A DNA stretch of 64,000 nt from Methylobrevis albus (lineage in GTDB: Bacteria; Pseudomonadota; Alphaproteobacteria; Rhizobiales; Pleomorphomonadaceae). Of this stretch, positions 1-9,375 are shown piece after piece. Position 1 is the first letter of the stretch. Every line of letters begins with the position of its first letter. The notes under the pieces were generated by a model, which did not search any database, was not told the origin of the DNA, and saw nothing but the letters and a program-made list of their open reading frames with translations. The position numbers were made by a program, and so were the translations under genes. The stretch spans positions 62,001 to 126,000 of the forward strand of contig NZ_JADZLT010000053.1 in NCBI RefSeq assembly GCF_015904235.1. The letters run 5' to 3'.

Positions 1-1684
1 TCGGGAACAGCGTGATCTCGCGCAGGTTCTGCGCGCCGCAGAGCAGCATCACGACGCGGTCGACGCCGGCCGCCATGCCGCCATGCGGCGGCGCGCCGTA
101 CTGGAAGGCCCGGTAGAGCCCGCCGAAGCGCTCCTCGACGTCGGCCTTGGTGAGGCCGGTGAGCTCGAAGGCCTTCACCATCGTCTCGGGGCTCTGGTTA
201 CGGATCGAGCCCGAGGCGATCTCGTAGCCGTTGCAGACCGCGTCGTACTGGTATGCCTTGATCGACAGCGGCTCGGCCGAGGTCAGTGCCTCCAGCCCGC
301 CCTGCGGCATCGAGAACGGGTTGTGGGCGAAGTCGAGCTTCTTCTCCTCCTCGTCCCATTCGTAGAACGGGAAGTCGACGATCCAGCACAGCTCGTAGCG
401 ACCGGTATCGACGAGGTTGAGGTCCGTGCCGACCCGCGTCCGCGCTTCGCCGGCGAAGCGGTAGAACTTCGCCGGGTCGCCCGCGACGAAGAAGCAGGCG
501 TCGCCCTCGGCGAGGCCGAGCTGGGTGCGGATCGCCTCGGTGCGTTCCGGGCCGATGTTCTTCGCCAGCGGGCCCGCGCCCTCGAGCGCGCCGTTCTCGC
601 TGCGCCAGAAGATGTAGCCGAGGCCCGGCTGCCCCTGCCCCTGCGCCCAGGCGTTCATGCGGTCGCAGAAAGCGCGCGAGCCGCCGGTCTTGCCGGGGAT
701 CGCCCAGACCTCGGTCTTCGCGTCCGCCTCGATCATGCGCGCGAACACCTTGAAGCCGGAGCCGGCAAAATGCTCGGTGACCGCCTGCATCTCGATCGGG
801 TTGCGCAGGTCCGGCTTGTCGGAGCCGTATTTGCGCAGCGCTTCGGCATAGGGAATGCGCGGGAAGCTCTGCGTCACCGGCTTGCCGTCGCCGAATTCCT
901 CGAAGATGCGACGCAGCACCGGCTCCATCGTGTCCCAGACGTCTTCCTGGGTGACGAAGCTCATCTCGAGGTCGAGCTGGTAGAACTCGCCCGGCAGGCG
1001 GTCGGCGCGCGGGTCCTCGTCGCGGAAGCAGGGCGCGATCTGGAAATAGCGGTCGAAGCCGGCGACCATCAGCAGCTGCTTGAACTGCTGCGGCGCCTGC
1101 GGCAGCGCGTAGAAGGTGCCGGGATGGATGCGGCTCGGCACCAGAAAGTCGCGCGCGCCTTCGGGGCTCGAGGCGGTCAGGATCGGCGTCGTGTACTCGG
1201 TGAAGCCGATGTCGTTCATCTCGCGCCGCATCGCCGCGATGATCTTCGTCCGCTTGACGATGTTCCGGTGCAGCGTCTCGCGGCGGAGATCGAGGAAGCG
1301 GTACTTCAGGCGGGTGTCTTCCGGATAGTCCGGCTCGCCGAACACCGGCAGCGGCAGTTCCTTCGCCTGGCCGAGCACCTCGATCTCGTTGATGAAGATC
1401 TCCACCGTGCCGGTGGCGAGGTTCGGGTTGACGGTCTCGGGCGTGCGCAGCTTGACCGCGCCGTCGATGCGGATCACCCACTCCGAGCGCACCGTCTCGG
1501 CGAGCTTGAACGCCGGCGAGTCCGGGTCGGCGACGCACTGGGTGATGCCGTAGTGATCGCGCAGGTCGATGAAGAGCAGCCCGCCGTGGTCGCGGATACG
1601 GTGCACCCAGCCGGACAGACGCACGTTGCCGCCCGCATGGGACTCCCGCAGCTCGCCGCAGGTGTGGCTCCGATAGCGATGCAT
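1..1684 (-). CDS. aspS: Aspartyl-tRNA synthetase, 3' end outside the window
   Basis: This class II synthetase charges tRNA with aspartate in the cytoplasm. About 561 codons are visible; the family is usually about 590-600 residues, so only the last few dozen are missing beyond base 1. The start is the ATG at 1684-1682, giving [12 protein letters not shown], which matches the usual N-terminus. The OB-fold anticodon-binding segment ([11 protein letters not shown], residues 25-35) is followed by class II motif 2 (FRDED) and, at the window edge, motif 3 ([11 protein letters not shown]). His33 in the RDHGG segment is the residue I recall as marking non-discriminating enzymes, which also charge tRNA-Asn; that is inference. 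It is divergent from rnd, with about 260 bp between them for both promoters. Confidence 0.97.
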   Translation of the reverse strand, partial: MHRYRSHTCGELRESHAGGNVRLSGWVHRIRDHGGLLFIDLRDHYGITQCVADPDSPAFKLAETVRSEWVIRIDGAVKLRTPETVNPNLATGTVEIFINEIEVLGQAKELPLPVFGEPDYPEDTRLKYRFLDLRRETLHRNIVKRTKIIAAMRREMNDIGFTEYTTPILTASSPEGARDFLVPSRIHPGTFYALPQAPQQFKQLLMVAGFDRYFQIAPCFRDEDPRADRLPGEFYQLDLEMSFVTQEDVWDTMEPVLRRIFEEFGDGKPVTQSFPRIPYAEALRKYGSDKPDLRNPIEMQAVTEHFAGSGFKVFARMIEADAKTEVWAIPGKTGGSRAFCDRMNAWAQGQGQPGLGYIFWRSENGALEGAGPLAKNIGPERTEAIRTQLGLAEGDACFFVAGDPAKFYRFAGEARTRVGTDLNLVDTGRYELCWIVDFPFYEWDEEEKKLDFAHNPFSMPQGGLEALTSAEPLSIKAYQYDAVCNGYEIASGSIRNQSPETMVKAFELTGLTKADVEERFGGLYRAFQYGAPPHGGMAAGVDRVVMLLCGAQNLREITLFP

Positions 1685-1943
1685 GGTCGACCTCTTGTCC
1701 GGTATTGGCGCGGATCCGTCCCGGCCCGCCGTTTGCGGCGGAAAAGGCATCTAACCGGCGGAGTTGTCAAGGCGGAGGGCGCGTTCCGGCCGGTTCCGCG
1801 CCGGCTTTCGGGCGCGGTTCGCCGCGTCCCGGCCGATCCGGGGGGCGACCGCCGTGGCATACTGTCGATAATGCCGGGTTGCGGGCGGCAAACGGCAATT
1901 TCCTGACGACAATTCCCACTCGACTCGTCTAAATTCCGCCACC

Positions 1944-3122
1944 ATGACGATGATCACAACGACCGCCGAGCTCGCCGACGCCTGTGCCGAGCTCTCCCGC
2001 TTCGACTTCTGCACCGTCGACACCGAGTTCCTGCGCGAGACGACGTTCTGGCCAAAGCTCTGCGTCGTCCAGCTCGCCAGTCCCGAGCAGGCCTATGTCG
2101 TCGACGCGCTGGCGCCGGCGCTCGATCTCGCACCGTTCTTCGCCCTGATGAAGAACGAAGCCGTGCTGAAGGTCTTCCACGCCGCGCGGCAGGACATCGA
2201 GATCGTCTGGCACCTCGGCGGCTTCGTGCCTCACCCGGTGTTCGACACCCAGATCGCCGCCATGGTCTGCGGCTTCGGCGATTCGATCTCCTACGACCAG
2301 CTCGTCGGCCGCATCTCCGGCGCCTTCATCGACAAGTCGCACCGCTTCACCGACTGGTCGCGCCGGCCGCTGTCGGACGAGCAGCTCGAATATGCGATCG
2401 CCGACGTCACCCATCTCCGCGACGTCTACCGCTTCCTCGCCGACAAGCTGGAGAAGCAGGGCCGCAGCGACTGGGTGGGCGAGGAGATGGACGCCCTCAC
2501 CGCCGTCTCGACCTATCACACCGAGCCCGAGGACGCCTGGCAGCGGCTGAAGCTGCGCGTGCGCAAGCAGCGCGAACTGGTGGTGATGCAGACCGTCGCC
2601 GCCTGGCGTGAGCGCGAGGCGCAGACCCGCGACGTGCCGCGCAGCCGCGTGCTGAAGGACGACGCGATCTACGAGATCGCCGCGCAGGCGCCCACCGATG
2701 CGCAGGCGCTCGGCCGGCTGCGCACCATCCCGTCGGGCTTCGAACGCTCGCGCGCCGGCGGCGAGATCGTCGAGGCGGTGAAGGCCGCCCTTGCCCGGCC
2801 GAAGGAAACCTGGCCGCCGATGCCGCGCGGCCGCGTCATGCCCGAAGGCTCCGGCGCCGCCGTCGACCTGATGAAGGTGCTCTTGAAGCTCGTCAGCGAG
2901 AACGAGGGTGTCGCGACCAAGGTGCTCGCCACCGTCGACGACCTCGAGCAGATCGCCGCCGACGACAACGCCGACGTGCCGGCGCTGAACGGCTGGCGCC
3001 GCGAGATGTTCGGCGAGACGGCGCTGCGCCTGAAGCGCGGCGAGATCGGCCTCAGCTTCGACGGCAAGCGCGTCGTCGCCATCGAGACCGGCCGCACCCG
3101 GGCGGTGAAGCCGCGCGACTGA
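1944..3122 (+). CDS. rnd: Ribonuclease D
   Basis: This 392-residue 3'-5' exoribonuclease acts in tRNA 3'-end maturation. The DEDDy exonuclease signature is complete: D26 and E28 in VDTEFL, D84 in ARQDIEIVW, and Tyr150 with D154 in the YxxxD motif of EYAIADVTHL. A C-terminal HRDC-type nucleic-acid-binding region follows from about residue 205. The ATG at 1944 is followed by a second in-frame ATG at 1950, so the start could be two codons later. It is divergent from aspS, a neighbourhood I recall from other Rhizobiales. Transcription runs into the palindromic repeat at 3164-3309, which lies between this gene and the convergent speB. Confidence 0.95.
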   Translation: MTMITTTAELADACAELSRFDFCTVDTEFLRETTFWPKLCVVQLASPEQAYVVDALAPALDLAPFFALMKNEAVLKVFHAARQDIEIVWHLGGFVPHPVFDTQIAAMVCGFGDSISYDQLVGRISGAFIDKSHRFTDWSRRPLSDEQLEYAIADVTHLRDVYRFLADKLEKQGRSDWVGEEMDALTAVSTYHTEPEDAWQRLKLRVRKQRELVVMQTVAAWREREAQTRDVPRSRVLKDDAIYEIAAQAPTDAQALGRLRTIPSGFERSRAGGEIVEAVKAALARPKETWPPMPRGRVMPEGSGAAVDLMKVLLKLVSENEGVATKVLATVDDLEQIAADDNADVPALNGWRREMFGETALRLKRGEIGLSFDGKRVVAIETGRTRAVKPRD

Positions 3123-3163
3123 CCCGGGCATTGCCGACGAGGACACGACACGAGTCCTGCCGA

Positions 3164-3309
3164 CGCCTCGGCTTTTCCCTCGCCCTTCGAGACAGGCGCT
3201 TCGCGCCTTCCTCAGGATGAGGGAAAAAGATAACTATCTGCAGCTAAAACCGAAAATCGCTGAGGCCTCATCCTGAGGAGGCCCGTGAGGGCCGTCTCGA
3301 AGGACGAGG
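3164..3309. repeat. Composite palindromic intergenic repeat, copy A
   Basis: Two inverted half-units (3164-3224 and 3266-3309) lie between the convergent rnd and speB genes. Each half, read outside to inside, has an outer block ending CCTTCGAGAC, a short hairpin, and an inner block TCCTCAGGATGAGG. The left hairpin is A-GGCGC-ttc-GCGCC-T. The right one, read on the other strand, is G-GCCC-tcac-GGGC-C. The same unit recurs at 46334-46479. It resembles REP/BIME-type elements frequent in alphaproteobacterial intergenic DNA. Its position between convergent 3' ends fits a role in transcript ending or mRNA 3' protection, which is inference. Confidence 0.8.
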
Positions 3310-3376
3310 CCGGGCGCGCTGACCTCTCTCAGGCGGCAAGAACTGGACTGCAGCAGTGCTGCCTGTCCCCTCCCCC

Positions 3377-4345
3377 TCAGCCCCTCGCTTTCTTCGCCGC
3401 CTGCAGCCCGATATAGCACTGCGCCACGGTGGCCCCGGCCAGCGCCGTTATGTCGGCGTGGTCGAACGGCGGTGAGACCTCGACGACGTCGCCGCCGACG
3501 AAATCGACATCGCCGAGCCCGGTGAGGATCGCGATCGCCTCCCGCGAGGACAGCCCGCCACACACCGGCGTCCCGGTCCCCGGCGCATAGGCGGGGTCGA
3601 GGCAGTCGATGTCGAAGGTCATGTAGGCTTTTGCTCCGCCCACCCGCGCCTTGATCCGCTCGATGACGCCGGCGACGCCGAGTCGGTCGATGTCATGGCC
3701 GTGCAGGATCTCGATGCCGCAGTCTTCCGGCGCGTGGGTGCGGATGCCGACCTGGATCGAGCGCGCCGTGTCGATCAGCCCGGCCCGCGCCGCCCAGCCG
3801 ACGAAGGCGCCGTGATCGACGCGGTCGGTGTCGTCGATGTTCCAGGTGTCCTGGTGGGCGTCGAACTGCACCAGCGCCAACGGCCCGTGCCGGGCGACAT
3901 GCGCCTTCAGCAGCGGCCAGGTGATGTAGTGGTCGCCGCCGAGCGTGAAGAGGTGGCAGCCGGCGTCGAGAATCTCGCCGGCCTGCGCCTCGATCGACGC
4001 ACAGGCGTCCTGCTGGCGGCCGTAGTCGAGCGAGCAGTCGCCCCAGTCGATCACCGCGAGGCTTTCGAAAGCATCGACGCCGAAGGGATAGTTCGGGTCG
4101 CCCTCGATGATCGCCGAGGCGCGCCGGATCGCCTGCGGCCCGAAGCGGGCGCCCGGCCGGTTCGAGACGGCGCAATCGAACGGAATGCCCCAGACGACAA
4201 GGTCGGCGACCGAGAGGTCGCGGCTGAACCGGCGCCGGAGATAGGACTGCGCCCCGCCGTAGGTCGGCTCGATGGCGCCGCCGTAGAGCGAATCGCCCAG
4301 GAATGCGGTGTCGGTGGGGCGTGGCCGGATCCGGTCGCCTGTCAT
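3377..4345 (-). CDS. speB: Agmatinase (ureohydrolase family)
   Basis: This 322-residue manganese enzyme of the arginase/agmatinase family probably hydrolyses agmatine to putrescine and urea. All metal ligands are visible: H139 in GGDH, D162, H164 and D166 in FDAHQDT, and D245 and D247 in FDIDCLDP. The following stretch PAYAPGTGTPVCGGLSSRE is the family's substrate-loop signature. The ATG at 4345 has GGGAG about eight bases upstream. It stands alone, divergent from the chemotaxis receptor gene. Guanidinobutyrase or another ureohydrolase specificity cannot be excluded from sequence alone. Confidence 0.87.
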   Translation of the reverse strand: MTGDRIRPRPTDTAFLGDSLYGGAIEPTYGGAQSYLRRRFSRDLSVADLVVWGIPFDCAVSNRPGARFGPQAIRRASAIIEGDPNYPFGVDAFESLAVIDWGDCSLDYGRQQDACASIEAQAGEILDAGCHLFTLGGDHYITWPLLKAHVARHGPLALVQFDAHQDTWNIDDTDRVDHGAFVGWAARAGLIDTARSIQVGIRTHAPEDCGIEILHGHDIDRLGVAGVIERIKARVGGAKAYMTFDIDCLDPAYAPGTGTPVCGGLSSREAIAILTGLGDVDFVGGDVVEVSPPFDHADITALAGATVAQCYIGLQAAKKARG

Positions 4346-4534
4346 GCAGTGTCTCCCTCAGCGGTCGGCGGTGAGCAGTTCGTTCGGTCCTGCATAAGCC
4401 ACTCGCGCGCTGCCCGGAAGATCGCGAACGGTCCGCGCCGGACATATGACAACCGCCGAAACCATGTTTGCGCGTTGGTCAATTGTTAGGCAAAGGCAAG
4501 GTAAATTTCCCGTACCGCAGCTCGGGATCAGAAA

Positions 4535-6208
4535 ATGAATATCAAGGGCAAGATTCTCTCCATCGTCGGACTCGTCGGCGCCGTCGCCGTCGGTCTCTCG
4601 ATCTCCGCCATCGACGCCATGCAGTCCTACAACGCCCGCGTCGAAGCCTACCGCACGGTCTCCACCGAAGTGCTGCTCGGCGAGCGCCTCAACCGTGCCG
4701 TGACCCTTGTCGTCATGGAATCGCGCGGCATCTACGCCGCCGCGTCCGTCGAGGCCGCCAAGCCCTTCGCAGAGGGGATTCACAAGGGACTCGACCGGAT
4801 CGATGCGGTGATTGCCGAGTGGTCGCCGCTCGTCCACGACGGCGAACGCGCCGCCTTCGACGCCATGGTCGTCCGCGCCGCCGAATTCCGCAACTTCCGC
4901 ACCGAGACGGCGCGGCTCGGCGCCGAGGTCTCGCCCGAGGCCGCCGGCCAGCAGGGCAACAACGACGGCAACCGCGCCAACCGCAAGGCCTTCCAGGCCG
5001 AGATCGACGCGGTGGTCGGCGCCAACGAGGCGCGCCTGCCCGAAATGCGCCAGGAGGTGGACAGCTTCTATGAGTCCCGCGTCAACCTGATGCTGGCGCT
5101 CACCGTCGGCGGCCTGCTGCTCGGCCTCGGCGCGGCGCTCTACATGGCCGTGTTCAAGATCACCCGGCCGCTGCGCGGAGTGACGGACGTGGTCGTGGCG
5201 GTCGCGGCGGGCAACATCGACGCTCCCGTGCCGGCCAAGCGTAGCCGCGACGAGATCGGCCAGCTCTGGACCGCCGTCGAAAGCCTGAAGACGTCGCTGG
5301 CCGATGGCCTGCGCGCCAAGGCCGACCAGGAACTCGCCAAGCAGCGCAGCGTGGAAGAAGGCCGCCGGGTGATGCTCGCCACGGCCGCGGAATTCGAATC
5401 CGTCGTCGGCTCGATCGTGCAGGAAGTCGCCGCCGCCTCGGCCCAGGTGCTCTCCGCCGCCCGCGTCGTCGCCGGCAGCGCCGACCAGACCACGCACCGC
5501 TCCGCGTCGGTCGCCACCGCCTCCGAGCAGACCTCCGCCAACGTCCACTCGGTCGCTGCGGCATCCGAGCAACTGTCGGCCTCGATCGAGGAGATCAGCC
5601 GCCAGATCGGCGACGCCACCCGCCTGATCAGCGAGACGGTGGGCCAGGCCCGCGAGACCGACGCCGACGTCCGGGCGCTGGCCACCAACGCCGAGAAGGT
5701 CGGTTCGGTCGTCGCCATGATCCAGGCGATCGCCGAGCAGACCAACCTGCTGGCGCTCAACGCCACGATCGAGGCGGCGCGCGCCGGTGAGGCCGGCCGC
5801 GGCTTCGCGGTCGTCGCCTCCGAGGTCAAGGCGCTCGCCACCCAGACGGCGAAGGCCACCCAGGACATCGAGCATCAGATGGCGGTGATCCAGGCGGCCA
5901 CCGGCGGCGCCGTCGACAAGATCGCGGCGATCTCCCGCCAGATCGGCAACCTCGACCACATCGCCCGCACCGTCGCCGCGGCGACCGAGGAACAGGGCTC
6001 GGCGACCGGCGAGATCGCCCGCAACATCCAGGAAGCGGCGACCGGCGCTTCGGAAGTCGCCCAGCACCTCGACGGTGTCCGCACCGCCGCCAGCGACAGC
6101 GCCCGCGTCTCGCGCGACCTGCTCGGCGCCAGCGAGGCCCTGTCGTCGCAGACGCAGAACCTCAGCCGCCAGCTCGGCGGTTTCCTGCAGAAGATCCGCG
6201 CCGCCTGA
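4535..6208 (+). CDS. Methyl-accepting chemotaxis protein
   Basis: This 557-residue inner-membrane receptor would signal to CheA/CheW. Transmembrane helix 1 spans about residues 7-29. A short four-helix-type ligand domain follows to about 185, then TM2 (about 187-209), a HAMP domain (about 210-262) and a long coiled-coil signalling domain. The hairpin tip is the near-invariant [20 protein letters not shown] see no C-terminal CheR-tethering pentapeptide. The ligand is unknown: the periplasmic part is small and has no PAS or Cache signature. No che or flagellar genes are nearby, so this is a scattered receptor. A strong bidirectional terminator follows. Confidence 0.92.
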   Translation: MNIKGKILSIVGLVGAVAVGLSISAIDAMQSYNARVEAYRTVSTEVLLGERLNRAVTLVVMESRGIYAAASVEAAKPFAEGIHKGLDRIDAVIAEWSPLVHDGERAAFDAMVVRAAEFRNFRTETARLGAEVSPEAAGQQGNNDGNRANRKAFQAEIDAVVGANEARLPEMRQEVDSFYESRVNLMLALTVGGLLLGLGAALYMAVFKITRPLRGVTDVVVAVAAGNIDAPVPAKRSRDEIGQLWTAVESLKTSLADGLRAKADQELAKQRSVEEGRRVMLATAAEFESVVGSIVQEVAAASAQVLSAARVVAGSADQTTHRSASVATASEQTSANVHSVAAASEQLSASIEEISRQIGDATRLISETVGQARETDADVRALATNAEKVGSVVAMIQAIAEQTNLLALNATIEAARAGEAGRGFAVVASEVKALATQTAKATQDIEHQMAVIQAATGGAVDKIAAISRQIGNLDHIARTVAAATEEQGSATGEIARNIQEAATGASEVAQHLDGVRTAASDSARVSRDLLGASEALSSQTQNLSRQLGGFLQKIRAA

Positions 6209-6240
6209 TCGCGGCGCGCCACTTCTCCTCTCGACAAGCA

Positions 6241-6275
6241 AAAAGGGCCGGATGCGATCTGCATCCGGCCCTTTT
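6241..6275. terminator. Bidirectional intrinsic terminator between the receptor gene and rpsI
   Basis: A 15-bp inverted repeat (6241-6255 with 6261-6275) has a 5-base loop. It carries AAAA on one flank and TTTT on the other, so it can end transcription from both directions. It sits between the two convergent 3' ends. Confidence 0.9.
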
Positions 6276-6304
6276 CGTTTCGATCCGGCAAAAGCCGGAA
6301 ACGA

Positions 6305-6781
6305 TCAGCGCTTCGAGAACTGGAAGCTGCGGCGGGCCTTGGCGCGGCCGTACTTCTTGCGCTCGACGACGCGGCTGTCGCGGGTCAGGAAGCCGGCCTT
6401 CTTGAGCACGCCGCGCAGGCCGGGCTCGTAGTAGGTCAGCGCCTTGGAGATGCCGTGGCGGATCGCGCCGGCCTGGCCGGAGAGGCCGCCGCCGGCGACG
6501 GTGGCGATCACGTCGAACTGGCCGTCACGCGCCGCGGCGTGCAGCGGCTGCTGGACGATCATCTGCAGCACCGGACGGCCGAAGTAGCCGGTGAAGTCCT
6601 TGTCGTTGACGATGATCTTGCCGGTGCCCGGCGTCAGCCAGACGCGCGCGACGGCGTCCTTGCGCTTGCCGGTGGCATAGGCACGACCGAAGGCGTCGAG
6701 CTTCTGGACGTAAACGGGAGCCTCCGGCTGAGCCGTGGCGATCTGGCCGCCCAGATCGGAAAGGGACTGGAGTTCGGCCAT
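6305..6781 (-). CDS. rpsI: 30S ribosomal protein S9
   Basis: This 158-residue small-subunit protein has the basic C-terminal tail ending RSFQFSKR that reaches the ribosomal P site. The core motifs [14 protein letters not shown] and [14 protein letters not shown] are typical. The N-terminal extension of about 30 residues ([15 protein letters not shown]...) is usual in alphaproteobacteria. The ATG lies two bases beyond the stop codon of rplM, so the two genes are cotranscribed and probably translationally coupled. Expression comes from the rplM promoter. Confidence 0.98.
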   Translation of the reverse strand: MAELQSLSDLGGQIATAQPEAPVYVQKLDAFGRAYATGKRKDAVARVWLTPGTGKIIVNDKDFTGYFGRPVLQMIVQQPLHAAARDGQFDVIATVAGGGLSGQAGAIRHGISKALTYYEPGLRGVLKKAGFLTRDSRVVERKKYGRAKARRSFQFSKR

Positions 6782-6783
6782 GG

Positions 6784-7245
6784 TCAGGCCCTCGCGTTCT
6801 TGGAATTCAGGGACTTGACGTCGAGCGCCACCGGCTGCTGCGCCGCGTGCGGATGCTCGGTGCCGGCGTAGACCCGCAGGTTGCCGAGCTGGCGACGGGC
6901 CAGCGGGCCCTCCGGCATCATCCGCTCGACGGCCTTCTCGAGCACGCGCTCCGGGAAACGACCTTCGAGGATCGAGCGCGCGGTGCGCTCCTTGATACCG
7001 CCCGGGTGGCCGGTGTGGTGGTAGTACTTCTTGTCGGAGTACTTGCGGCCGGTCAGCACGACCTTCTGCGCGTTGACGACGATGACGTTGTCACCATCGT
7101 CGACATGCGGCGTGAAGGACGGCTTGTGCTTGCCGCGCAGGCGCATGGCGATGATCGAGGCGAGGCGGCCGACCACGAGCCCTTCGGCGTCGATTACGAC
7201 CCACTTCTTCTCGACCTCAGCCGGCTTGGCCGAAAAAGTCTTCAT
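6784..7245 (-). CDS. rplM: 50S ribosomal protein L13
   Basis: This 153-residue early-assembly protein of the large subunit is first in the rplM-rpsI operon. The start at 7245 gives [19 protein letters not shown], the normal alphaproteobacterial N-terminus; an upstream extension to 7305 is possible but unlike the family. Conserved blocks include [37 protein letters not shown] and [18 protein letters not shown]. There is no strong Shine-Dalgarno sequence. The leader contains a hairpin at 7311-7332 and a promoter at 7344-7372. Confidence 0.98.
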   Translation of the reverse strand: MKTFSAKPAEVEKKWVVIDAEGLVVGRLASIIAMRLRGKHKPSFTPHVDDGDNVIVVNAQKVVLTGRKYSDKKYYHHTGHPGGIKERTARSILEGRFPERVLEKAVERMMPEGPLARRQLGNLRVYAGTEHPHAAQQPVALDVKSLNSKNARA

Positions 7246-7306
7246 CTGTGCAACCGTTCGTTCGTTCCGCGCCGCGACCGGACGTCGGGCGGGCGGCGGA
7301 GCCATG

Positions 7307-7332
7307 AAAACGGCGGCCGAGGATGGCCGCCG
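7307..7332 (-). promoter_or_regulatory. Hairpin near the 5' end of the rplM-rpsI leader
   Basis: An 8-bp GC stem (7325-7332 with 7311-7318) and a 6-base loop are followed on the minus strand by TTTT at 7310-7307. It would begin within about 5 nt of the predicted transcript start. That is too close for an efficient terminator, but possible for a stability or regulatory structure. It could be a protein-binding leader for L13 autoregulation, as L13 leaders are known in other bacteria. Confidence 0.45.
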
Positions 7333-7343
7333 CGATGGCTGTG

Positions 7344-7372
7344 CGTATACGTGAAGCGAACGACACGGTCAA
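7344..7372 (-). promoter_or_regulatory. Predicted sigma-70 promoter for rplM-rpsI
   Basis: On the minus strand TTGACC (7372-7367) is followed by exactly 17 bases and TATACG (7349-7344). Transcription would start near 7337, giving a leader of roughly 90 nt before rplM. A perfect 6-bp-armed palindrome, CGGTAT-TCAT-ATACCG (7421-7436), lies upstream and could be an operator or activator site. Confidence 0.6.
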
Positions 7373-7457
7373 GGCCGTCGATCGGCCTCTAGTCCAATGA
7401 ATTCATGGGCTTATGGAGTACGGTATTCATATACCGCATGTCTTTTCGCTGTTCCGG

Positions 7458-7490
7458 CGGCGGGCGGGCCGCAAAACGGTCCGCCCGCCG
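7458..7490 (-). terminator. GC-rich hairpin after the TerC-family gene
   Basis: A 10-bp perfect stem (7458-7467 with 7481-7490), with an inner CCG/CGG stem, lies just past the stop codon at 7498. There is no U-tract on either side, so it may be a weak terminator or an mRNA 3'-end protector. Together with the downstream promoter it separates this gene from rplM. Confidence 0.5.
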
Positions 7491-7497
7491 TGTCGGA

Positions 7498-8214
7498 TCA
7501 GGCGATCGGCGTCTTCTTCGACTTCGCCAGGATGTTGACGAACTCGACGCCGGCCGAGAAGGCCATCGCGAAGTAGATGTAGGCGCGCGGGATATGGAAC
7601 CCGGCTGCATCCGCGATCAGCGCCACGCCGATGAGGAGCAGGAACGACAGTGCCAGCATCTTCGTCGTCGGGTGCTTGTGGATGAAGGCCGAAATCGGGC
7701 CGGAGGCGAGGTACATCACCGCCATGGCGATGATCACCGCGACCACCATGATCTCGACGTGCTCGGCCATGCCGATCGCCGTGATGATGCTGTCGACCGA
7801 GAACACCATGTCGATCACGATGATCTGCGCGATCACCGCGTTGAACGTCGCACCGACGGCACCGGACTTGGATTCTTCCTCGCCCTCGATGCCCTTGTGG
7901 ATCTCGAGGGTCGCCTTGACGAGCAGGAACGCGCCGCCGGCGAACAGGATGATGTCGCGCCAGGACACCGGGTGATCGCCGATGCTGAACAGCGGCGCGC
8001 TGAGCCCGATCAGGAACGACAGCAGCATCAGGAGGATGATGCGGAACACCAGCGCGAGGCCGAGGCCGATCTGGCGCGCGCGCTTGGCCTGCTCCGGCGG
8101 CAGCCGGGCGGTCAGCACGGAAATGAAGACGATGTTGTCGATGCCGAGCACGATCTCCATCACGGAGAGCGTCAGCAGGCTGATCCAGGCATTGGGATCA
8201 CTGAGAAGATGCAT
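7498..8214 (-). CDS. TerC-family integral membrane protein
   Basis: This 238-residue polytopic inner-membrane protein is of the TerC type, a family tied to manganese export and tellurite phenotypes. The signature acidic helices are intact: SVMEIVLGIDNIVFI near the N-terminus and IVIDMVFSVDSIITAIG near residue 130, each with Asp residues thought to bind metal. About seven hydrophobic segments are visible. I chose the ATG at 8214 (MHLLSDPNAWISLL), which matches the family start; an upstream start at 8262 would add a polar extension. I see no yybP-ykoY-type manganese riboswitch upstream. The substrate is inferred only from the family. Confidence 0.85.
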   Translation of the reverse strand: MHLLSDPNAWISLLTLSVMEIVLGIDNIVFISVLTARLPPEQAKRARQIGLGLALVFRIILLMLLSFLIGLSAPLFSIGDHPVSWRDIILFAGGAFLLVKATLEIHKGIEGEEESKSGAVGATFNAVIAQIIVIDMVFSVDSIITAIGMAEHVEIMVVAVIIAMAVMYLASGPISAFIHKHPTTKMLALSFLLLIGVALIADAAGFHIPRAYIYFAMAFSAGVEFVNILAKSKKTPIA

Positions 8215-8399
8215 CGGGGGTTGATCCGTTTCATCGGGGGACCGGGAGGCAGGCGTAGGCACGCATGGGAACGGCGGCCGACGGGAGACGGCCGGCGAAC
8301 CCGGATACGATCGAAACCACAGGATTGATCAAGGAAAGTGACGGTCCTCGGCACGGCACCAGTTGCCGGCGCTCTGCCGCCCCCGGATGCCCTGCCCCG

Positions 8400-9119
8400 T
8401 CAGGGGCGCGCGTTCAGGAGCTGCTGCACACCCGCGACCAGCGAGAGGTAGAGTGTCGTGACGAACAGCCCAACGCCGACGGCGGTCGGGGGTTCCAGGT
8501 CGAATGCAAGCGCAAGGCCGGCGAAGGCGAACCACAGCCCGGTGACCGCCAGCGTCAGCGGCCGCCAGCGCACCACGCGTACCGGATGCACGAAGGCGAC
8601 CGGCATGAACGTCAGCACGGCCAGCGCCAGCGTGACGGCGACGACGACGCCAACGGGCGGCTGGAACACGAAGAACAGGAACACCACGCCGTTCCAGACC
8701 GCGGGAAAACCGCGGAACGCATTGTTCTTCATCTTCATGCGCGTGTCGGCGAAATACATCGCGCTGGTGAAGACGATGACGCCCGCGAGCGCCAGGGCAA
8801 TGGCGGGCGAGGCAAAGCCGCCGGTCGCGAGCGCCATCGCCGGCAGGAACACGTAGGTGACGTAGTCGACGACGAAATCGAGCGCCGCGCCGGAAAAGGT
8901 CGGCAGGCGCTGCTCGACCGAGAAATGCCGCGCGATCGGGCCGTCGACGCCGTCGATGATCAGCGCGAAGCCGAGCAGGGCGAAGAATTTCGGCCAATCC
9001 TGCGTATAGGCGGCGACCGCCGCGAGCATCGCGATCACGATACCGCTTGCGGTGAAGGCATGGACCGCAAGGGCGATGAGGGCGTTCTGATGCTTCGTCA
9101 CGATGGCCGCTGGCGTCAC
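8400..9119 (-). CDS. pcs: Phosphatidylcholine synthase
   Basis: This 239-residue membrane enzyme joins CDP-diacylglycerol and choline to make phosphatidylcholine, the one-step pathway of Rhizobiales and relatives. It carries the CDP-alcohol phosphatidyltransferase motif in the Pcs form: DGVDGPIAR, then DFVVDYVTYVFLPA supplying the last Asp residues. Further Pcs-like text includes FRGFPAVWNGVVFLFFVF. About eight hydrophobic helices are present. No ATG fits. I chose the GTG at 9119, seven bases after GGGAG; GTG 9125 is an alternative. It is divergent from the YeeE-like pair. Confidence 0.88.
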   Translation of the reverse strand: MTPAAIVTKHQNALIALAVHAFTASGIVIAMLAAVAAYTQDWPKFFALLGFALIIDGVDGPIARHFSVEQRLPTFSGAALDFVVDYVTYVFLPAMALATGGFASPAIALALAGVIVFTSAMYFADTRMKMKNNAFRGFPAVWNGVVFLFFVFQPPVGVVVAVTLALAVLTFMPVAFVHPVRVVRWRPLTLAVTGLWFAFAGLALAFDLEPPTAVGVGLFVTTLYLSLVAGVQQLLNARP

Positions 9120-9375
9120 AGTCACGCTCCCGCAGGTCCGCGATTGGACCTGTAATCGTCTCGTATGGACTGAAAGCGCCAAGATTTCCAGCCGTCTTCG
9201 CCACTTTTCCAGTGCCGATGCTTGCGGCAAGGCGAAGCGAGGCCGCCGAAACGGCGGCTGCGACATTCTTGCCCGGTGCCCGCGCGGGCGAAGACGCGCA
9301 CAATGGAGCCCTTGCCACCCCGGCGCCGTGTCCGCACGTCGTCGGCGGGACCACCGCAGGGATCCTGGACCGGTC

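Noticed and set aside
83..1906. A 607-residue open frame antisense to aspS
   Set aside because: It exists only because GC-rich codons give few stops on the opposite strand; aspS is unmistakable on the minus strand.
8215..8399. Search for a manganese (yybP-ykoY) riboswitch before the TerC-family gene
   Set aside because: The conserved internal loop sequences are not seen on the minus strand.
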